Part shown: positions 48,048-58,875 of the stretch, piece by piece | How the letters are laid out: the number at the start of each line of letters is the position of its first letter | How positions within the stretch are numbered: position 1 is the stretch's first letter | Source of the DNA: Nitzschia sp. DOCU1 | Lineage: Eukaryota; Bacillariophyta; Bacillariophyceae; Bacillariales; Bacillariaceae | Assembly: GCA_951394045.1 (NCBI GenBank) | Contig: OX595985.1 | Span: forward strand, 3,906,001 to 3,970,000 | Reading direction: 5' to 3' | DNA: 64,000 nucleotides | Translations under genes and position numbers: made by a program | Notes under the pieces: generated by a model | Database searches by the model: none | What the model was told of the DNA's origin: nothing | Seen by the model: the letters and a program-made list of their open reading frames with translations, nothing else

Positions 48048-49514
48048 ATGGCTGCCGCTGCTGCTGATCCTGCTGTCCAGGAGTTTGCTGATTACCTGGG
48101 AAACGTACTTGCGTTTGACCCAGAGATCGTCGAGGCGTTGTCCTGGCAGGGTTATTCGAAGTTTGACGATGTCAAAGGTATCGTTGATGAGGACGAGTTG
48201 GACGCTTTGTTTTCCGCCATCCGCCGTCCTGGCGGTACCATACTCAACAACAACAACCAGGAAATTAACAACCCCGGTACTTTTATGGGGACCAATCAGC
48301 AGAAACGCTTCCGTCAGTTGGCCTACTACATGCGCTACATGGAGACTGTTCAGAGGGAGTTTGTTGTTGCGGAGGCTTCGCTTGGTCGTTTGACCAGGTT
48401 GTGGAAGTTTAAGGTGGATCTTGATAGGATTAGGAAAGACGGCAACCCCGCTCTACCGGAGAAGTTTACTACGGGTAAAAAGTCGCGAGAAACTATTGAG
48501 GATATCGAATCTTGGATCGGCTCTTCCTACGGTATCGAGGGGACTCCTCTGGAGTACATCGTCCGTGCCGAAGTGGAGCTGCCTGTTACTGATCCCGGTT
48601 TTGGGAATCCCACCTTTCGTTCCGAATTGATTCGTCGCGCTCACCACACTGGGGACCCGTACCAGATCGACAACGAAGCGGTTTTCACACTTATGCGTCA
48701 TGTTACCCATGGCACCGATGCGTGGGCATTTGTAAAACAGTTCGATCGTACCAAAGATGGCCGTGGAGCGTATTTATCTTTCAAAGCACAGTACGCGGGT
48801 GCCTCGCATATCAGTCAAGTGAAGAATAAGGCGGAGAATACATTGAACACTATCTTCTGGAACGGGAAGGCTCAGAACTTCCAGTGGGACGGCTTCATTG
48901 CCCGCCATAAGAGTGCTTTTGCCGACTTGGAAGCTTATGGAGAAGGCCGCACGGATGAGGCCAAGGTACGAAACTTGTTGTCCCGTATCACTGACGAGCG
49001 CCTTGCTGTTGCGAAGGGAGTTGTTTTCTCGAATGCTACGCTGTTGACGAATTATCAACAGACCATCGATTATCTTGGAGGCCAGCTTGATGCAGCTGAG
49101 AGTATGGTAAAATCTTCAGCCCCCAGGAATATTTCGAGCACCACTAGTTCGGGCGGTGATGGACGAGGTGGACGAGGTCGCGGTGTAAGAGGCCGCGGAC
49201 GAGGTTTTGGAAGAGGTGGTGGTAGAGGTGGTCGAGGCCGAGGACGTGGAGGTGGCGGCGGAGGAAGATTTTCCGAATCAGGTCACCTACTCAACAATGG
49301 CTCGTACCCCTTTGCTATCTGGAATACTTTTACAAAGGAGGAGAAAGACTATGTTATGGATCTAAAACGCAAGTCGGGAAACCGCAACGTGTCGAGTGCT
49401 AAGTCGGAGGAAACGCCAACGACGGTGTCCACGAGCGCCCAGAGTGAGACGTCATCAATGAGCGTCGACAACAGTCATGTTGCCGCTTCTATGACTCGAC
49501 GAAAGAAGGATTGA
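48048..49514 (+). CDS. Copia-F Gag with an RGG-box tail
   Basis: 488 aa from the ATG in GCGATGGCTG. The N-terminal part (FADYLGNVLAFDPEIVEAL, KRFRQLAYYMRYM) parallels the Copia-E gag fragment. The middle resembles the helical capsid part of Copia gags (LTNYQQTIDYLGGQLD). Instead of a zinc knuckle the C-terminal region has a long Arg-Gly-rich stretch (about residues 365-405), which would bind RNA. It ends at TGA 49512-49514, and the protease-pol frame continues in the same register beyond the stop. Confidence 0.8.
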   Translation: MAAAAADPAVQEFADYLGNVLAFDPEIVEALSWQGYSKFDDVKGIVDEDELDALFSAIRRPGGTILNNNNQEINNPGTFMGTNQQKRFRQLAYYMRYMETVQREFVVAEASLGRLTRLWKFKVDLDRIRKDGNPALPEKFTTGKKSRETIEDIESWIGSSYGIEGTPLEYIVRAEVELPVTDPGFGNPTFRSELIRRAHHTGDPYQIDNEAVFTLMRHVTHGTDAWAFVKQFDRTKDGRGAYLSFKAQYAGASHISQVKNKAENTLNTIFWNGKAQNFQWDGFIARHKSAFADLEAYGEGRTDEAKVRNLLSRITDERLAVAKGVVFSNATLLTNYQQTIDYLGGQLDAAESMVKSSAPRNISSTTSSGGDGRGGRGRGVRGRGRGFGRGGGRGGRGRGRGGGGGGRFSESGHLLNNGSYPFAIWNTFTKEEKDYVMDLKRKSGNRNVSSAKSEETPTTVSTSAQSETSSMSVDNSHVAASMTRRKKD

Positions 49515-52500
49515 TGCCGTGGCATATCCTGGCTACGGCGGGTTGTTGCTTCTTATTCATCTCACACCACTGTCTCACGCTGCGAACTGGATTCGCACGC
49601 TGACACATGCGCATTCTCTCTCGAACATTGTTTTGTCCTTCACACCTACAACACCAACATCAACGTCAGTGGCTTTCATGACAGTATGGAGCCGATCAGA
49701 AATGTTACCGAGGCCCTCGTGGCCGTGGCATATGATTGCCCGGTAACTATGCACACTTACATTCTTCTTTTCGATCATGCACTCGTTTTGCCTAATATGT
49801 CTTGTCATTTGTTGTGTCCCGACCAATTGAGGGAAAACCAAATCATTGTAAATGACGTGGCTTTGCAACGAATCCCACCGGATAAACGTGCAGCTACTGA
49901 TCACAGTATTTTGGACCCCAAGAGCGGTCTACACATACCGCTACAATACGACAAACCATTTTCATATTTCCATGTCAGGAAGCCGACTCGTGCCGAGGCT
50001 ACTGATCCCATCAACTACACACATGTCCGTATGACCAGCGAGTTGGAATGGAGGCCATCAGATTCAAACTCGAATCTCGTGGAAGAGCATCTTCGGCGAC
50101 AAGTCGGTGGCGATTCATATTTCAACACGATCTCGGCTACAAGTGCAACACAATTGTTTTCTCTTTCTTCTTTCCTACAGGCCGAGGAACGTATCTGCTC
50201 TGCTTTTCACAACCTTGCTCTTGCCACCGCTTTAGGGGACAGAGTTATGGTTACGCTATCTGCGATGAAAACGGCGGCAAGAACTACACTTGTGACTGCC
50301 GACCAGTTAGCGCGACGATGGCGGATAAGTCTGGAGGCAGCGCAACGAACTTTGACGAAGACAACACAACGAGCTGTGAGAGATTGGAGCCGTGTTTCAG
50401 GGGACCGATTATTTCGGCCAACAGAGTATGCGCTACGATACAGAAGGCTACGAAGCAAACTGTTTGTCGATGTGAAATTTGGCCCAGCAAAGTCACTGGA
50501 GGGCAATACGTGCATGGCAGTCTATTCGACGCCATTTCAGTGGGTAGCCGGTTTCCCACTTCCCAAGGAATCTGAAGTTCACACTACTTTGGACAAGGTT
50601 TTTCGCACCGTTGGATTCCCGGAATCCATTGTTCCTGACTCTGCTCTCTCTCTCACCAAAGGCGAGTTTCTCAAATGATGCCAGCGTGCTCAAGTCCCCA
50701 TTCTGCCAGTGGAACCGTACCGGCACAATCAGTCTCAAGCCGAGAACGCAATTCGCGAGGTCAGCCGTCTCTACGAACGGACCATGTTGGCTCGTAATGT
50801 TCCTGCATGTCTCTGGGACCGTTGCTATGCAACGTGTGCCGAACAGCGGAGTCATACTGCTCTGGGCCATCCTGAGCAGAACGGTGAATGTGCAGCAACG
50901 ATAGCTGCAGGGGACACGGCGGATATTTCGCATCTGATTAACTTTGCTTTTTATGATTGGTGCTGGGCGCGATCGCCACGTGAATCGAGTCAACCGCAGA
51001 AGCAGTTGTGTCGTTGGCTCGGACCAAGTTTTGATGTTCCTGATGTGCTTTGCCAGGCAGTCCTCACCTCGAACGGTAGCATTTTGCATCGTTCTTCTGT
51101 TGTTCCTTTGTCGCAGGAAGAGGTCCAAAATGAGGACATCAAGCGAATGAAGAAAGAGTTTACTGATAAACTTGCAGCAGAGCTAGGCGAGCGAATCAAA
51201 GGGATTGATTTAAAGCCAGACGATGGCGACAAACGGTTTATCAGGGCGGAGGACAATGTTCCGACTTTTGTTCCCTACGAGGACGACGAGACGAACGAGG
51301 TTGACGAGCAGGACAAGGATTTTGTTCCGCCTCTCTTTGATGAAGAAGAGAAGCCGCTTGAGTATGACCATTACGTGTCTACGAAGATACGAAAGGCTAC
51401 AGGTGACGGTAATAATGTTCTAACAGGCGTCGTTCGTGGGCGCAAACGAGATTCACAGGGGAATTTCATCGGGCATTTCCACGAGAACCCGCTACTGGAC
51501 ACAGCCCAATACGAGGTTGTTTGGACAAATGGAGATGTTGAATGCGTCACAGCTAACCAAATTGTCGAATCTATCATGGCGTCTGTTGACGATGAAGGAT
51601 ACTCAGTTGCCTTTGTGAAGGAGTTTGTTGACCACAGGTGCGACGGTACGGCTCTAAAAGCTGATGATGGTTTCATCGAACAAGGAGGACAGAGGATCCC
51701 GAAGCGCACCACAAAGGGTTGGAGTATTTGTGCCGAACTGAACGATGGCAGCACAATGTGGTTTCCGTTGCGAGATGCGAAGGAAGCTTACCCAGTCCAA
51801 CTTGCCGAATATGCTGTTGCGAATAAACTTGTTTCGGAACCAGCGTTTGCTTGGTGGGTTCCATTCACTCTCAAGAAAAGGGATAGCGTTTTGAAAGCGG
51901 TAAAACGCCGCGCCGTACGAAGGAAGAATGAGAAATTTGGAATTGAGGTTCCTGGGCCAATGGATGTTGCCCGTGCACTCGAGATTGATCGCGAGACGGG
52001 AACTCAACATTGGGCCAACGCGATGGCAAAGGAAGTTAAGACGGTCATCCCTGCATTGAAAGTTTTGGATTCGGAAGAGAAGGTTCCTGTTGGCTCGCAA
52101 CTCATCAACCTGATGGTTGTCTTTGATGTTAAAATGGACTTGACTCGCAAAGCAAGGATCTGTGCGAGAGGCGACCAAACCGAGCCGCCGTCTTCGGTTA
52201 CATATGCGAGCGTGGTTACAAGGGAAAGTATTCGTCTCGCTTTCTTGCTTGCGTCTTTGAATAATTTGTCTGTTCTTTCTGCCGATATTGCAGGCGCTTA
52301 CTTGAATGCACCGTGTGCTGAAAGGGTTCATACGATACTTGGACCCGAGTTTGGTGCGTTACAGGGCAAGACTGCGGTGATAGTAAAGGCTCTCTATGGA
52401 TTAAAATCTGCAGGATTTTCATGGAGAAGCTACTGTGCGAAGACCCTTCGAGAGGAATTGGGCTTTACTCCTTGTCGCGCCGACATGGATGTTTGGTTTC

Positions 52501-53626
52501 GAGAGGCCGTCAAGCCGAACGGGGAGAAATACTACGAGTATTTGTTGGTTTATACCGACGATTTACTTGCGATAAGTACGGACCCAAAGTGCATTCTCGA
52601 CGATCTTAACATGCGTTTCTTGTTAAAAGAGGACTCAATTGGAGAGCCGACGAGGTACCTTGGTGCAACGATCTCAAAGTTCTGGATTGATGGCGACCCC
52701 ATGCCGAAATGGGCGATTGGTTCAGGGGACTACATCAAGGAAGCGATTCGTGTGATTCAAGGCTCTCGCAGATGGAACTCGAATTAAAGTCTGGGGCAAG
52801 CGCGCCATTTCCCTCTGGCTATAAGCCAGAATTGGATGTTACCCCGCTACTCAACGATGAAGGCGCCACGTTTTATATGCAGTGTGTTGGTATCCTTCGG
52901 TGGATTGTTGAGCTCGGTCGAATCGACATCTGTACAGAGACATCAATGCTGGCAGCTTACAATGCGTGTCCGCGAGATGGGCATCTCAAGGCGGCCTTAC
53001 ATGTGTTTGCTTATCTGAGTAATCACGAAAGATCTAACCTGGTCATGGACGATGGATACCCGGACCATTTGCCGGAATTGCAGAAGCATGAGTGGAAGGA
53101 GTTCTATCCGTGGGCGACTGATGATTGGCCACCAGACGCGCCAACCCCCCTCGGGAAACACGTGGTAATTGTCATGTTTGTTGATGCGTCTCATGCTGCT
53201 AATGTCGTTACTCGTCAGTCAAGAACAGGTGTATTGATTTGGGTTAATCGTGCTCCGATCGTTTGGTATTCTAAGAAGCAAAACTCGATTGAAACGAGTT
53301 CTTTTGGGTCGGAGTTCATGGCGTTGAAAACGGGGGTCGAACTTTTAGAAGCGCTCCGTTACAAGTTACGTATGCTGGGTGTTCCTATTGACGGGTATGC
53401 TCATGTTTTCGTCGACAACATGTCTGTTGTTAGCAACACAAGTGTGCCGGAATCTACTCTCAAGAAAAAGTCAAATTCAATTGCCTATCACTACGTGAGG
53501 TCTAAGGCTGCGGCGGATATTCTACGTATTGGTTATGTTAATACCAAGGCGAATCTAGCTGACATGCTGACCAAGGTTCAGAATGGAGCGGAGCGTAAGG
53601 AGCTTGCGAGACAAGTCTTGTTCTAA
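49515..53626 (+). pseudogene. Copia-F Pol, broken by a stop and frameshifts
   Basis: Directly after the gag TGA the same frame reads on into the protease motif ELDSHADTCAF near 49595, so no ATG lies before the active site. Then come the pre-integrase helix region (ADQLARRWRISLEAAQRTL), integrase Asp in KLFVDVKFG and VPDSALS and Glu in SQAENAIREV, RT with SADIAGAYLNAP and YTDDLLA, and RNase H with FVDASHAAN, ETSSFGSEF and FVDNMSVV. An in-frame TGA at 50676-50678 splits the integrase, and two 1-nt shifts near 52750-52815 separate RT from RNase H. The second catalytic Asp context (VPDSALSL instead of the usual TDGA) is also odd. Confidence 0.85.
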
Positions 53627-53807
53627 GTCGCGTCTGACTCGTCGAGGGGGTGGCCTAAGCTTGTTGGCCATTCGTGTTGGACGTCCTGCGGTGGGGCAGG
53701 TACCTCGGTTGGATTTATTTGGTGATGGTGGGTGTTGTTGGAAGTTAGTCTTGGATGAGGATAGTGCGATGTGATCGGACTCCTAGCTCCGTCTCCCATC
53801 GAGGGGA

Positions 53808-53963
53808 CCGTTATTTCCCCGAAGAAGTGGCATGGTTTAGTCTAAGTAGTCAAGCCGGGTGTTCGTATCCCGCGCGGTAATGCCATAATATTCAATGTTG
53901 ATGATCTTATTACATGTTACTACTTTGTCGAGTGGATCCGCGCCACTCACTCGGTGATTTCTC
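53808..53963 (+). repeat. Copia-F 3' LTR (156 bp)
   Basis: Matches the 5' LTR with two substitutions, follows the purine run at 53801-53806, and is followed by GATA. Confidence 0.8.
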
Positions 53964-54001
53964 GATACCGCGCGCGTCTGCATTCCTTCCAGAACAGAAT
54001 T

Positions 54002-54140
54002 GTCAGGAGATAAGAGTGAGCTCTAGTGTTAGGGTACTAACTACGACATCGGAGGCTCATCGGCATCGACCAGATTGGATGGTCCTGGTGCCTCTGAGGC
54101 CACGTCAGCCGACTACCTGGTCGAGCTAGTCGATCCTGAC
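54002..54140 (-). repeat. Copia-G 3' LTR (139 bp)
   Basis: Inverted ends GTCAGGA...TCCTGAC. It carries the same sequence as the copy at 57530-57668, pointing to a very recent insertion. Confidence 0.9.
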
Positions 54141-54260
54141 CTCCTCTTCGGCTACGTAGTAAGCGAAGGGGGACAGGACCTCCAAGCCTCCTCTCAAGCC
54201 AGGAGCAAGAGTGGTAACCAAGAGTGAGTCCAAACATTGTCCAACAATCAGCCATCATAC

Positions 54261-57032
54261 TTATGCCATCAATCCGTCCACTAATTGGTGGAACACGTGC
54301 TTAGTCAATGGTTTCGTGCAAATGTCTGCAAAATTCTCGTGAGAGAAAACGTGGATGACATTGACGATCTTGGCCGTCACGGCTTCGCGGACATAGTGGT
54401 ATGCGATGGCAATGGCTTTCTTCTTTAAAACGCCATCGGGAATGTTGGCCGACTGAATGGATCCTTTGTTATCACCGTACAAATTCGTGGGCTTAGTGAC
54501 AGGGATCCCCAGGCATCGCAACATGTACCGAATGGAAATGGCCTCTTCGACGGCAGAACGCATGGCGACAAATTCTGCACAGTAAGTGGAGGTGGCAATG
54601 CAACCTTGTCGCTTACTGATGACAGCGACCGGAGTACACCCAACCATGACAATGATTCCAGTGATGGATCGGCGGGTCTTCTGGTCATGTGCATGGTCCG
54701 CATCAAAGAAAACAGAGGATTCAAGTTCGGGACCGAAGGCGGCAGGGAAATTGGGATCCAACTCCTCTCGAGCATCTGGGTAGTCATCCAAAAAATCTGG
54801 ATGAAATGATTCTTGGCGAAGAAGTTCCGGATCGATCACGAGGGGACGGGATTCCAAAACTAGCCGTTTGTTCGGGAACCGCTTGAGGTAGCCAAAGAGA
54901 TTGAACGCCAGCTCCAAGTGACCTTGACGTGGGTTGGCAGAGAAACGACTGAGCGAGGAAATCGCGAAGGCAATATCCAATCGGCCAATCGATGCTGCCC
55001 ACTGCGCCATACCAATCAACTGCTGGTATGTCTTAACACCTGCATCGTCTAGGAGGGGGGTGTCATCCAATTCTGGTTGGCATTCCGACGGGAGTGGTGT
55101 GTATTTGGGAGTCAAAAATGTACCCTCCGGCAAGAAAGCTTCAATACGGCGAATGCATTCTGCTGTGTACGTATGTGACCCCAAAACCCACGCACCCTCA
55201 CTCGGACTCCATTGGTAATCATTACCAAGGTAGTACGAGGGTGGACCGCTTGACTTCAGTGTAAATTTAGAAGCAATCGCATCAACCCATTTTTGTGGGT
55301 CACGAGCCACCACTTTGAAATCATCTACGTGAGTGCAGATGTAATCGTAGCCGTCTTGGGAATCCCTTAATCTCATCCATACATCGCGATCGTACTTGGT
55401 TGGGATGAATCCAAGAGAACGTAGGAAGTCAGCAAAAAATGCCCTGAATGCCCGGCTACTCGAGGACAAACCATAGAGAGCCTTCTTTATCAGCATGATG
55501 CAATCGCTGCGTTCACCAAACTCGGGACCTGCTCGCGAATATACTTGCTCCATGCATGGGGCGGTGATGAACGCATTGCCAACGTCTCCACACAAAATCT
55601 TCAGGTTATCTCGATGAGCGATCAAGTCCAAAAGTCTAGAACTGATGCTCTTGACCACCGTTGACCGTGTAGAAATGCCGGAGCTATCCACCACGTGACC
55701 ACCAGCGACATACCGGCCTTTCTTGCGGCCATCCGGTTTGACTTCAAAAATCATCCGGAGGGGAGCGAATTGATACTCGGGGCCTGGCTTGTATCCGGGG
55801 TCCTTGAACTCAAAACATCCCATCTTGATAAGAGTGGACAACTCTTTCTCAATCGCGTCGCGCCACTCGTGATCGCCATTTGCTTTATCTAATTCGAAAG
55901 CTTCAAGCACAGTTCGAGGGACGCGAACGCCATATTTCACTTCAAACGGGCGTCTTGTACGACCGGGCTTCGTCTTGCGTTTCTTTCGCACAGCGCCTGG
56001 GGTGTGCGCTACTCGACAAACGATACGACGAGTCACGGCAGTATGGCTGCCAATTGATGCAGCCGACGCACGCCGAATGACGGTTTCTTCATCATGATGA
56101 TGCAGTGTGATCCCAGACATGCGGATCATCCGACGTAGAATCCTGTCACTCGTTCGCAAATAATTGCGAGCCCATCTTTGGAACTTTCCAGTTTTGTAGC
56201 TTGAATTTCCACTACCAATATTGTGGCCCTGTATGTACCGTGCGGTCTCGTAGGGGTAATCTTCCCTCATTTGTGAGAACGGCACCGTCATGTCGCCACC
56301 AGTCGACCACATCACTTCGAAATTTAAAATACCATCGATGAACTCATGACCCGTGATTGCCTCCATTTCCCCAAAGGGGGAATCTGCTTCTGCATCGTTA
56401 GATATCCCATTGAGTAGCCCTTCGTTAGATAAGGGATCATCCTCGGTCTCGTCATCATCTTGAGTGACCGGCATCGGATCATGGCGGGAAACGAACGGAT
56501 CATCTGGACTGTCTTCAGTGATCGTTCCGACCGGCACTGGATCCAATGCAATAGAAGGAGCAGGAGAACAAACGGGTCTTGGTTGTGTCGATATTTCATT
56601 CCGAAGAAAAGAATCCGCGACTGCCGTCTCCTCTGGAACAACCGCCAGGGTAGAAGCTGCCTGGGGCTGTGGCAAGAGGGACTCTTGGGATGCACTGCCT
56701 TCATTTGGGTCGTTCAGCAACACTGGATTCACCGTTGGATTCGGTGACCGTAATACAGGGCCGTACACCTGCGCTAACGAATCCTCAAAAACTTGAGCAG
56801 GATCAACCAAGGCATCATTGGTGTCGGCTTCATGCTGAGGATGTTGAGCCGCCAACTCATCAATAAACTCAGACACGTCGCCGTCTTCCAGCACTGTCCG
56901 ACCATCGGAACGAAAAACCACCCAGTCACGACGCTCCTCTTGAACACTTGCTTGTGTCTCACGAGGAAATCGTCGTCGGATTACTGACCGTGTGAGGACC
57001 TGTGGCTCGATGGATGGGTCAGACGGTTGAGT
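54261..57032 (-). CDS. Copia-G RT-RNase H polyprotein
   Basis: The frame is open from directly after the gag TAG (57033-57035) to the stop at 54261, 923 codons; the first 37 have no ATG. An acidic linker (about the first 220 residues) precedes the Copia RT: VPRTVLEAFELDKANGDHEW, CGDVGNAFITAP, KKALYGLSSSSRAF and THVDDFKVVA. RNase H follows with FFDADHAHDQKTRRS, STYCAEFVAMRSA, LYGDNKGSI and the FADICTKPL tail. The catalytic Asp residues are present. Integrase and protease are absent. If translated, it would need readthrough of the TAG or an internal start. Confidence 0.8.
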   Translation of the reverse strand, partial: TQPSDPSIEPQVLTRSVIRRRFPRETQASVQEERRDWVVFRSDGRTVLEDGDVSEFIDELAAQHPQHEADTNDALVDPAQVFEDSLAQVYGPVLRSPNPTVNPVLLNDPNEGSASQESLLPQPQAASTLAVVPEETAVADSFLRNEISTQPRPVCSPAPSIALDPVPVGTITEDSPDDPFVSRHDPMPVTQDDDETEDDPLSNEGLLNGISNDAEADSPFGEMEAITGHEFIDGILNFEVMWSTGGDMTVPFSQMREDYPYETARYIQGHNIGSGNSSYKTGKFQRWARNYLRTSDRILRRMIRMSGITLHHHDEETVIRRASAASIGSHTAVTRRIVCRVAHTPGAVRKKRKTKPGRTRRPFEVKYGVRVPRTVLEAFELDKANGDHEWRDAIEKELSTLIKMGCFEFKDPGYKPGPEYQFAPLRMIFEVKPDGRKKGRYVAGGHVVDSSGISTRSTVVKSISSRLLDLIAHRDNLKILCGDVGNAFITAPCMEQVYSRAGPEFGERSDCIMLIKKALYGLSSSSRAFRAFFADFLRSLGFIPTKYDRDVWMRLRDSQDGYDYICTHVDDFKVVARDPQKWVDAIASKFTLKSSGPPSYYLGNDYQWSPSEGAWVLGSHTYTAECIRRIEAFLPEGTFLTPKYTPLPSECQPELDDTPLLDDAGVKTYQQLIGMAQWAASIGRLDIAFAISSLSRFSANPRQGHLELAFNLFGYLKRFPNKRLVLESRPLVIDPELLRQESFHPDFLDDYPDAREELDPNFPAAFGPELESSVFFDADHAHDQKTRRSITGIIVMVGCTPVAVISKRQGCIATSTYCAEFVAMRSAVEEAISIRYMLRCLGIPVTKPTNLYGDNKGSIQSANIPDGVLKKKAIAIAYHYVREAVTAKIVNVIHVFSHENFADICTKPLTKHVFHQLVDGLMA

Positions 57033-57431
57033 CTAAATGTTTTCCGAACATTTTGCATAACGTAGAATATACGATAATTTCTTCAAAATGATTGGTTTGG
57101 CAATTGCAGAATAATGAGTAGACGAAGAGGCCCCAGTAATTGTAGCCTGCACTTCGGGCCACTCAAAAAACTGAAAATCACCAAATGAATGCATGCCAAG
57201 GAAGGCAAATAATTCCCTCAACTGGGATTCAAGCATCTTCCGGATATCATTAGATAAACCCGGGACCAAAGCATCAACAATGGTGTCCATGTCCGCATGG
57301 GAGAATGGAGGAGTAGCATCAACATCATGCGTTTTACCTGCATTCTCTCCCGCAGTTGACACATTGCCATTGCCCGCACCTTTCTTCGGTGTGACCAGAG
57401 GCAATCCAGTGGAATCTGCGGTTTCACTCAT
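57033..57431 (-). CDS. Copia-G gag, N-terminal remnant
   Basis: 132 aa from ATG 57431, ending in TAG at 57033-57035. The N-terminus is low-complexity, then a helical segment (DMDTIVDALVPGLSNDIRKML, FFEWPEVQATI). It is followed in the same frame by the RT polyprotein, so a deletion appears to have fused the start of gag to the region between integrase and RT. Confidence 0.6.
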   Translation of the reverse strand: MSETADSTGLPLVTPKKGAGNGNVSTAGENAGKTHDVDATPPFSHADMDTIVDALVPGLSNDIRKMLESQLRELFAFLGMHSFGDFQFFEWPEVQATITGASSSTHYSAIAKPIILKKLSYILRYAKCSENI

Positions 57432-57529
57432 CGTGTTGTTGATTGGAATTAATAAATAAGTATTGCAAGGACGTACTGTTCAGACTCTCACACCCAAACA
57501 ACAGCAAAGGTAAAGCGATACTGTTAATC

Positions 57530-57668
57530 GTCAGGAGATAAGAGTGAGCTCTAGTGTTAGGGTACTAACTACGACATCGGAGGCTCATCGGCATCGACCA
57601 GATTGGATGGTCCTGGTGCCTCTGAGGCCACGTCAGCCGACTACCTGGTCGAGCTAGTCGATCCTGAC
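57530..57668 (-). repeat. Copia-G 5' LTR (139 bp)
   Basis: The partner of the copy at 54002-54140. The outer edge gives TGTCAGG on the element strand, directly next to the AGAAT duplication. It lies about 140 bp upstream of the ATG of the next host gene, so it may affect its transcription. Confidence 0.9.
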
Positions 57669-57807
57669 AAGAATATTTCGAAGCCAGCGGCATCATCGTC
57701 ATCAGCAAACACATCGATCTTTCGAAATCCCTGAAACCATGTCAGCATCATCAGGCAAGGTTGAGAGAGTGGATCCGCCCAGAAGTCAAAAATCCAGACT
57801 TACCGCC

Positions 57808-58875
57808 ATGAGGTTCTGTGGTTGTAATTCTACTAATATTTCAGCTGTTGGGCTGCTGTTATTGGCATCTTCCGTTTCGGTCGTCGCCTTTGTGGCCCCG
57901 CTCCTCCATCGAAGGAATGTGCAGTCCTCCCCACTCTACAATGACATTAATCCGTCGCTAGAAGGAGGTGAGGGATCATTTGATGTGGATTCGGTGCGCA
58001 AACAATTGCAGTCGCTCTTTCAAAGCGGCGGCGATGAGACGACGGAGGATTCAACGTCATCATCGTCGCGTGGCACAAAGGCATCTGGCAAGGATGATTT
58101 CAGTATACGGAAATTCCTAAAGGAAGCAGCCAACGACTGGAGAAAACAACAGGAAACAGTCAAGACAGGAACACCCGTTCCGCTCGATGATTCCGTATTG
58201 CCCCCACTGCCACCTTTGTCGACAATCGAACGAGATCGACGACAAGCGGAAATTCATCTCTTGGGCCAACTGCAAAATGCTGCCACTGGCGAGGACGCCA
58301 TGAAAGGACTATGGGAGTTGTGGTATTCGGAACGCGGTGGATTGGCACTGGCTAGATTGCAACAAGCTGATCAACTCATGGGGGATCCAACGTCGTGGCA
58401 AGATTGTGAAACGAGTTTGTTGCAATTGATTGATGAATATGGAATCTATTTTGTCGAACCCCTCAATCGACTGGCAACTCTTTATTATTTGCAAGGCAAA
58501 TATGAAGATTCATATCAATTATGCAGACTCATTCTCTTGAAACTCAAGCCCTGGCATGTGGGGGCATTGGCTGGCATCGTGCAAGTGTGCATCAACAGAG
58601 GAGACCGAGACGAAGCAAGGTATTGGGCGGCCAAGCGCCTCCCCAGTAGTGTGGCTGGGTCCAGCTTCCCACCATTTCTAGATGCCTCTAATGGGCCGGA
58701 AAATCCAAGACGAGCCGAATGGGTCAACGAAATGGTACAGAATGCAAAGAAGATGCTGAAACAAGCCGAACGAACTACCAAGAAACAGTTCGGGGAACCG
58801 GAGAGATACTACGAGAAGGGCATGCCCTCGGAAACAGACTGGGAGAACGGATTCGGAAGTCAAGCATGGCAATAG
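57808..58875 (+). CDS. Plastid-targeted TPR-like protein
   Basis: 355 aa from the ATG at 57808, chosen because it gives a proper signal peptide (ISAVGLLLLASSVSVVA) with the A-F import site in VVA|FVAP; an in-frame ATG at 57739 adds 23 residues before it. The mature protein begins with an acidic/Ser-rich linker and an amphipathic helix (KFLKEAANDWRKQQ). Residues about 155-285 form helix pairs of TPR character (LNRLATLYYLQGKYEDSYQLCRLILLKLKPWHVGAL, read as two adjoining blocks), so a role in complex assembly in the plastid is likely. The partner is unknown. No enzyme motif is seen. Confidence 0.75.
   Translation: MRFCGCNSTNISAVGLLLLASSVSVVAFVAPLLHRRNVQSSPLYNDINPSLEGGEGSFDVDSVRKQLQSLFQSGGDETTEDSTSSSSRGTKASGKDDFSIRKFLKEAANDWRKQQETVKTGTPVPLDDSVLPPLPPLSTIERDRRQAEIHLLGQLQNAATGEDAMKGLWELWYSERGGLALARLQQADQLMGDPTSWQDCETSLLQLIDEYGIYFVEPLNRLATLYYLQGKYEDSYQLCRLILLKLKPWHVGALAGIVQVCINRGDRDEARYWAAKRLPSSVAGSSFPPFLDASNGPENPRRAEWVNEMVQNAKKMLKQAERTTKKQFGEPERYYEKGMPSETDWENGFGSQAWQ

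Larger units (their letters stand above)
47297..53967 (+). mobile_element. Copia-F (CoDi-like), defective
   Basis: Direct repeats of 156 bp (47301-47456 and 53808-53963) with two differences enclose gag and pol. The likely target duplication is GATA at 47297-47300 and 53964-53967. The ends are CCG...CTC rather than TG...CA, so the exact LTR limits are uncertain by a base or two. After the left LTR, GGTTTATCAGACCC (47457-47470) resembles the initiator-Met primer site TGGTATCAGAGC. A purine run GAGGGG (53801-53806) precedes the right LTR. Confidence 0.85.
53996..57674 (-). mobile_element. Copia-G, internally deleted element
   Basis: 139-bp LTRs at 54002-54140 and 57530-57668 are the same apart from their outermost bases. 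The outer ends are TG...CA and the target duplication AGAAT lies at 53996-54000 and 57670-57674. The inside is only about 3.4 kb and lacks most of gag, the protease and the integrase. The purine tract GAAGAGGAG of the element strand (54141-54149) touches the 3' LTR. It could move only with help from another element. Confidence 0.9.
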
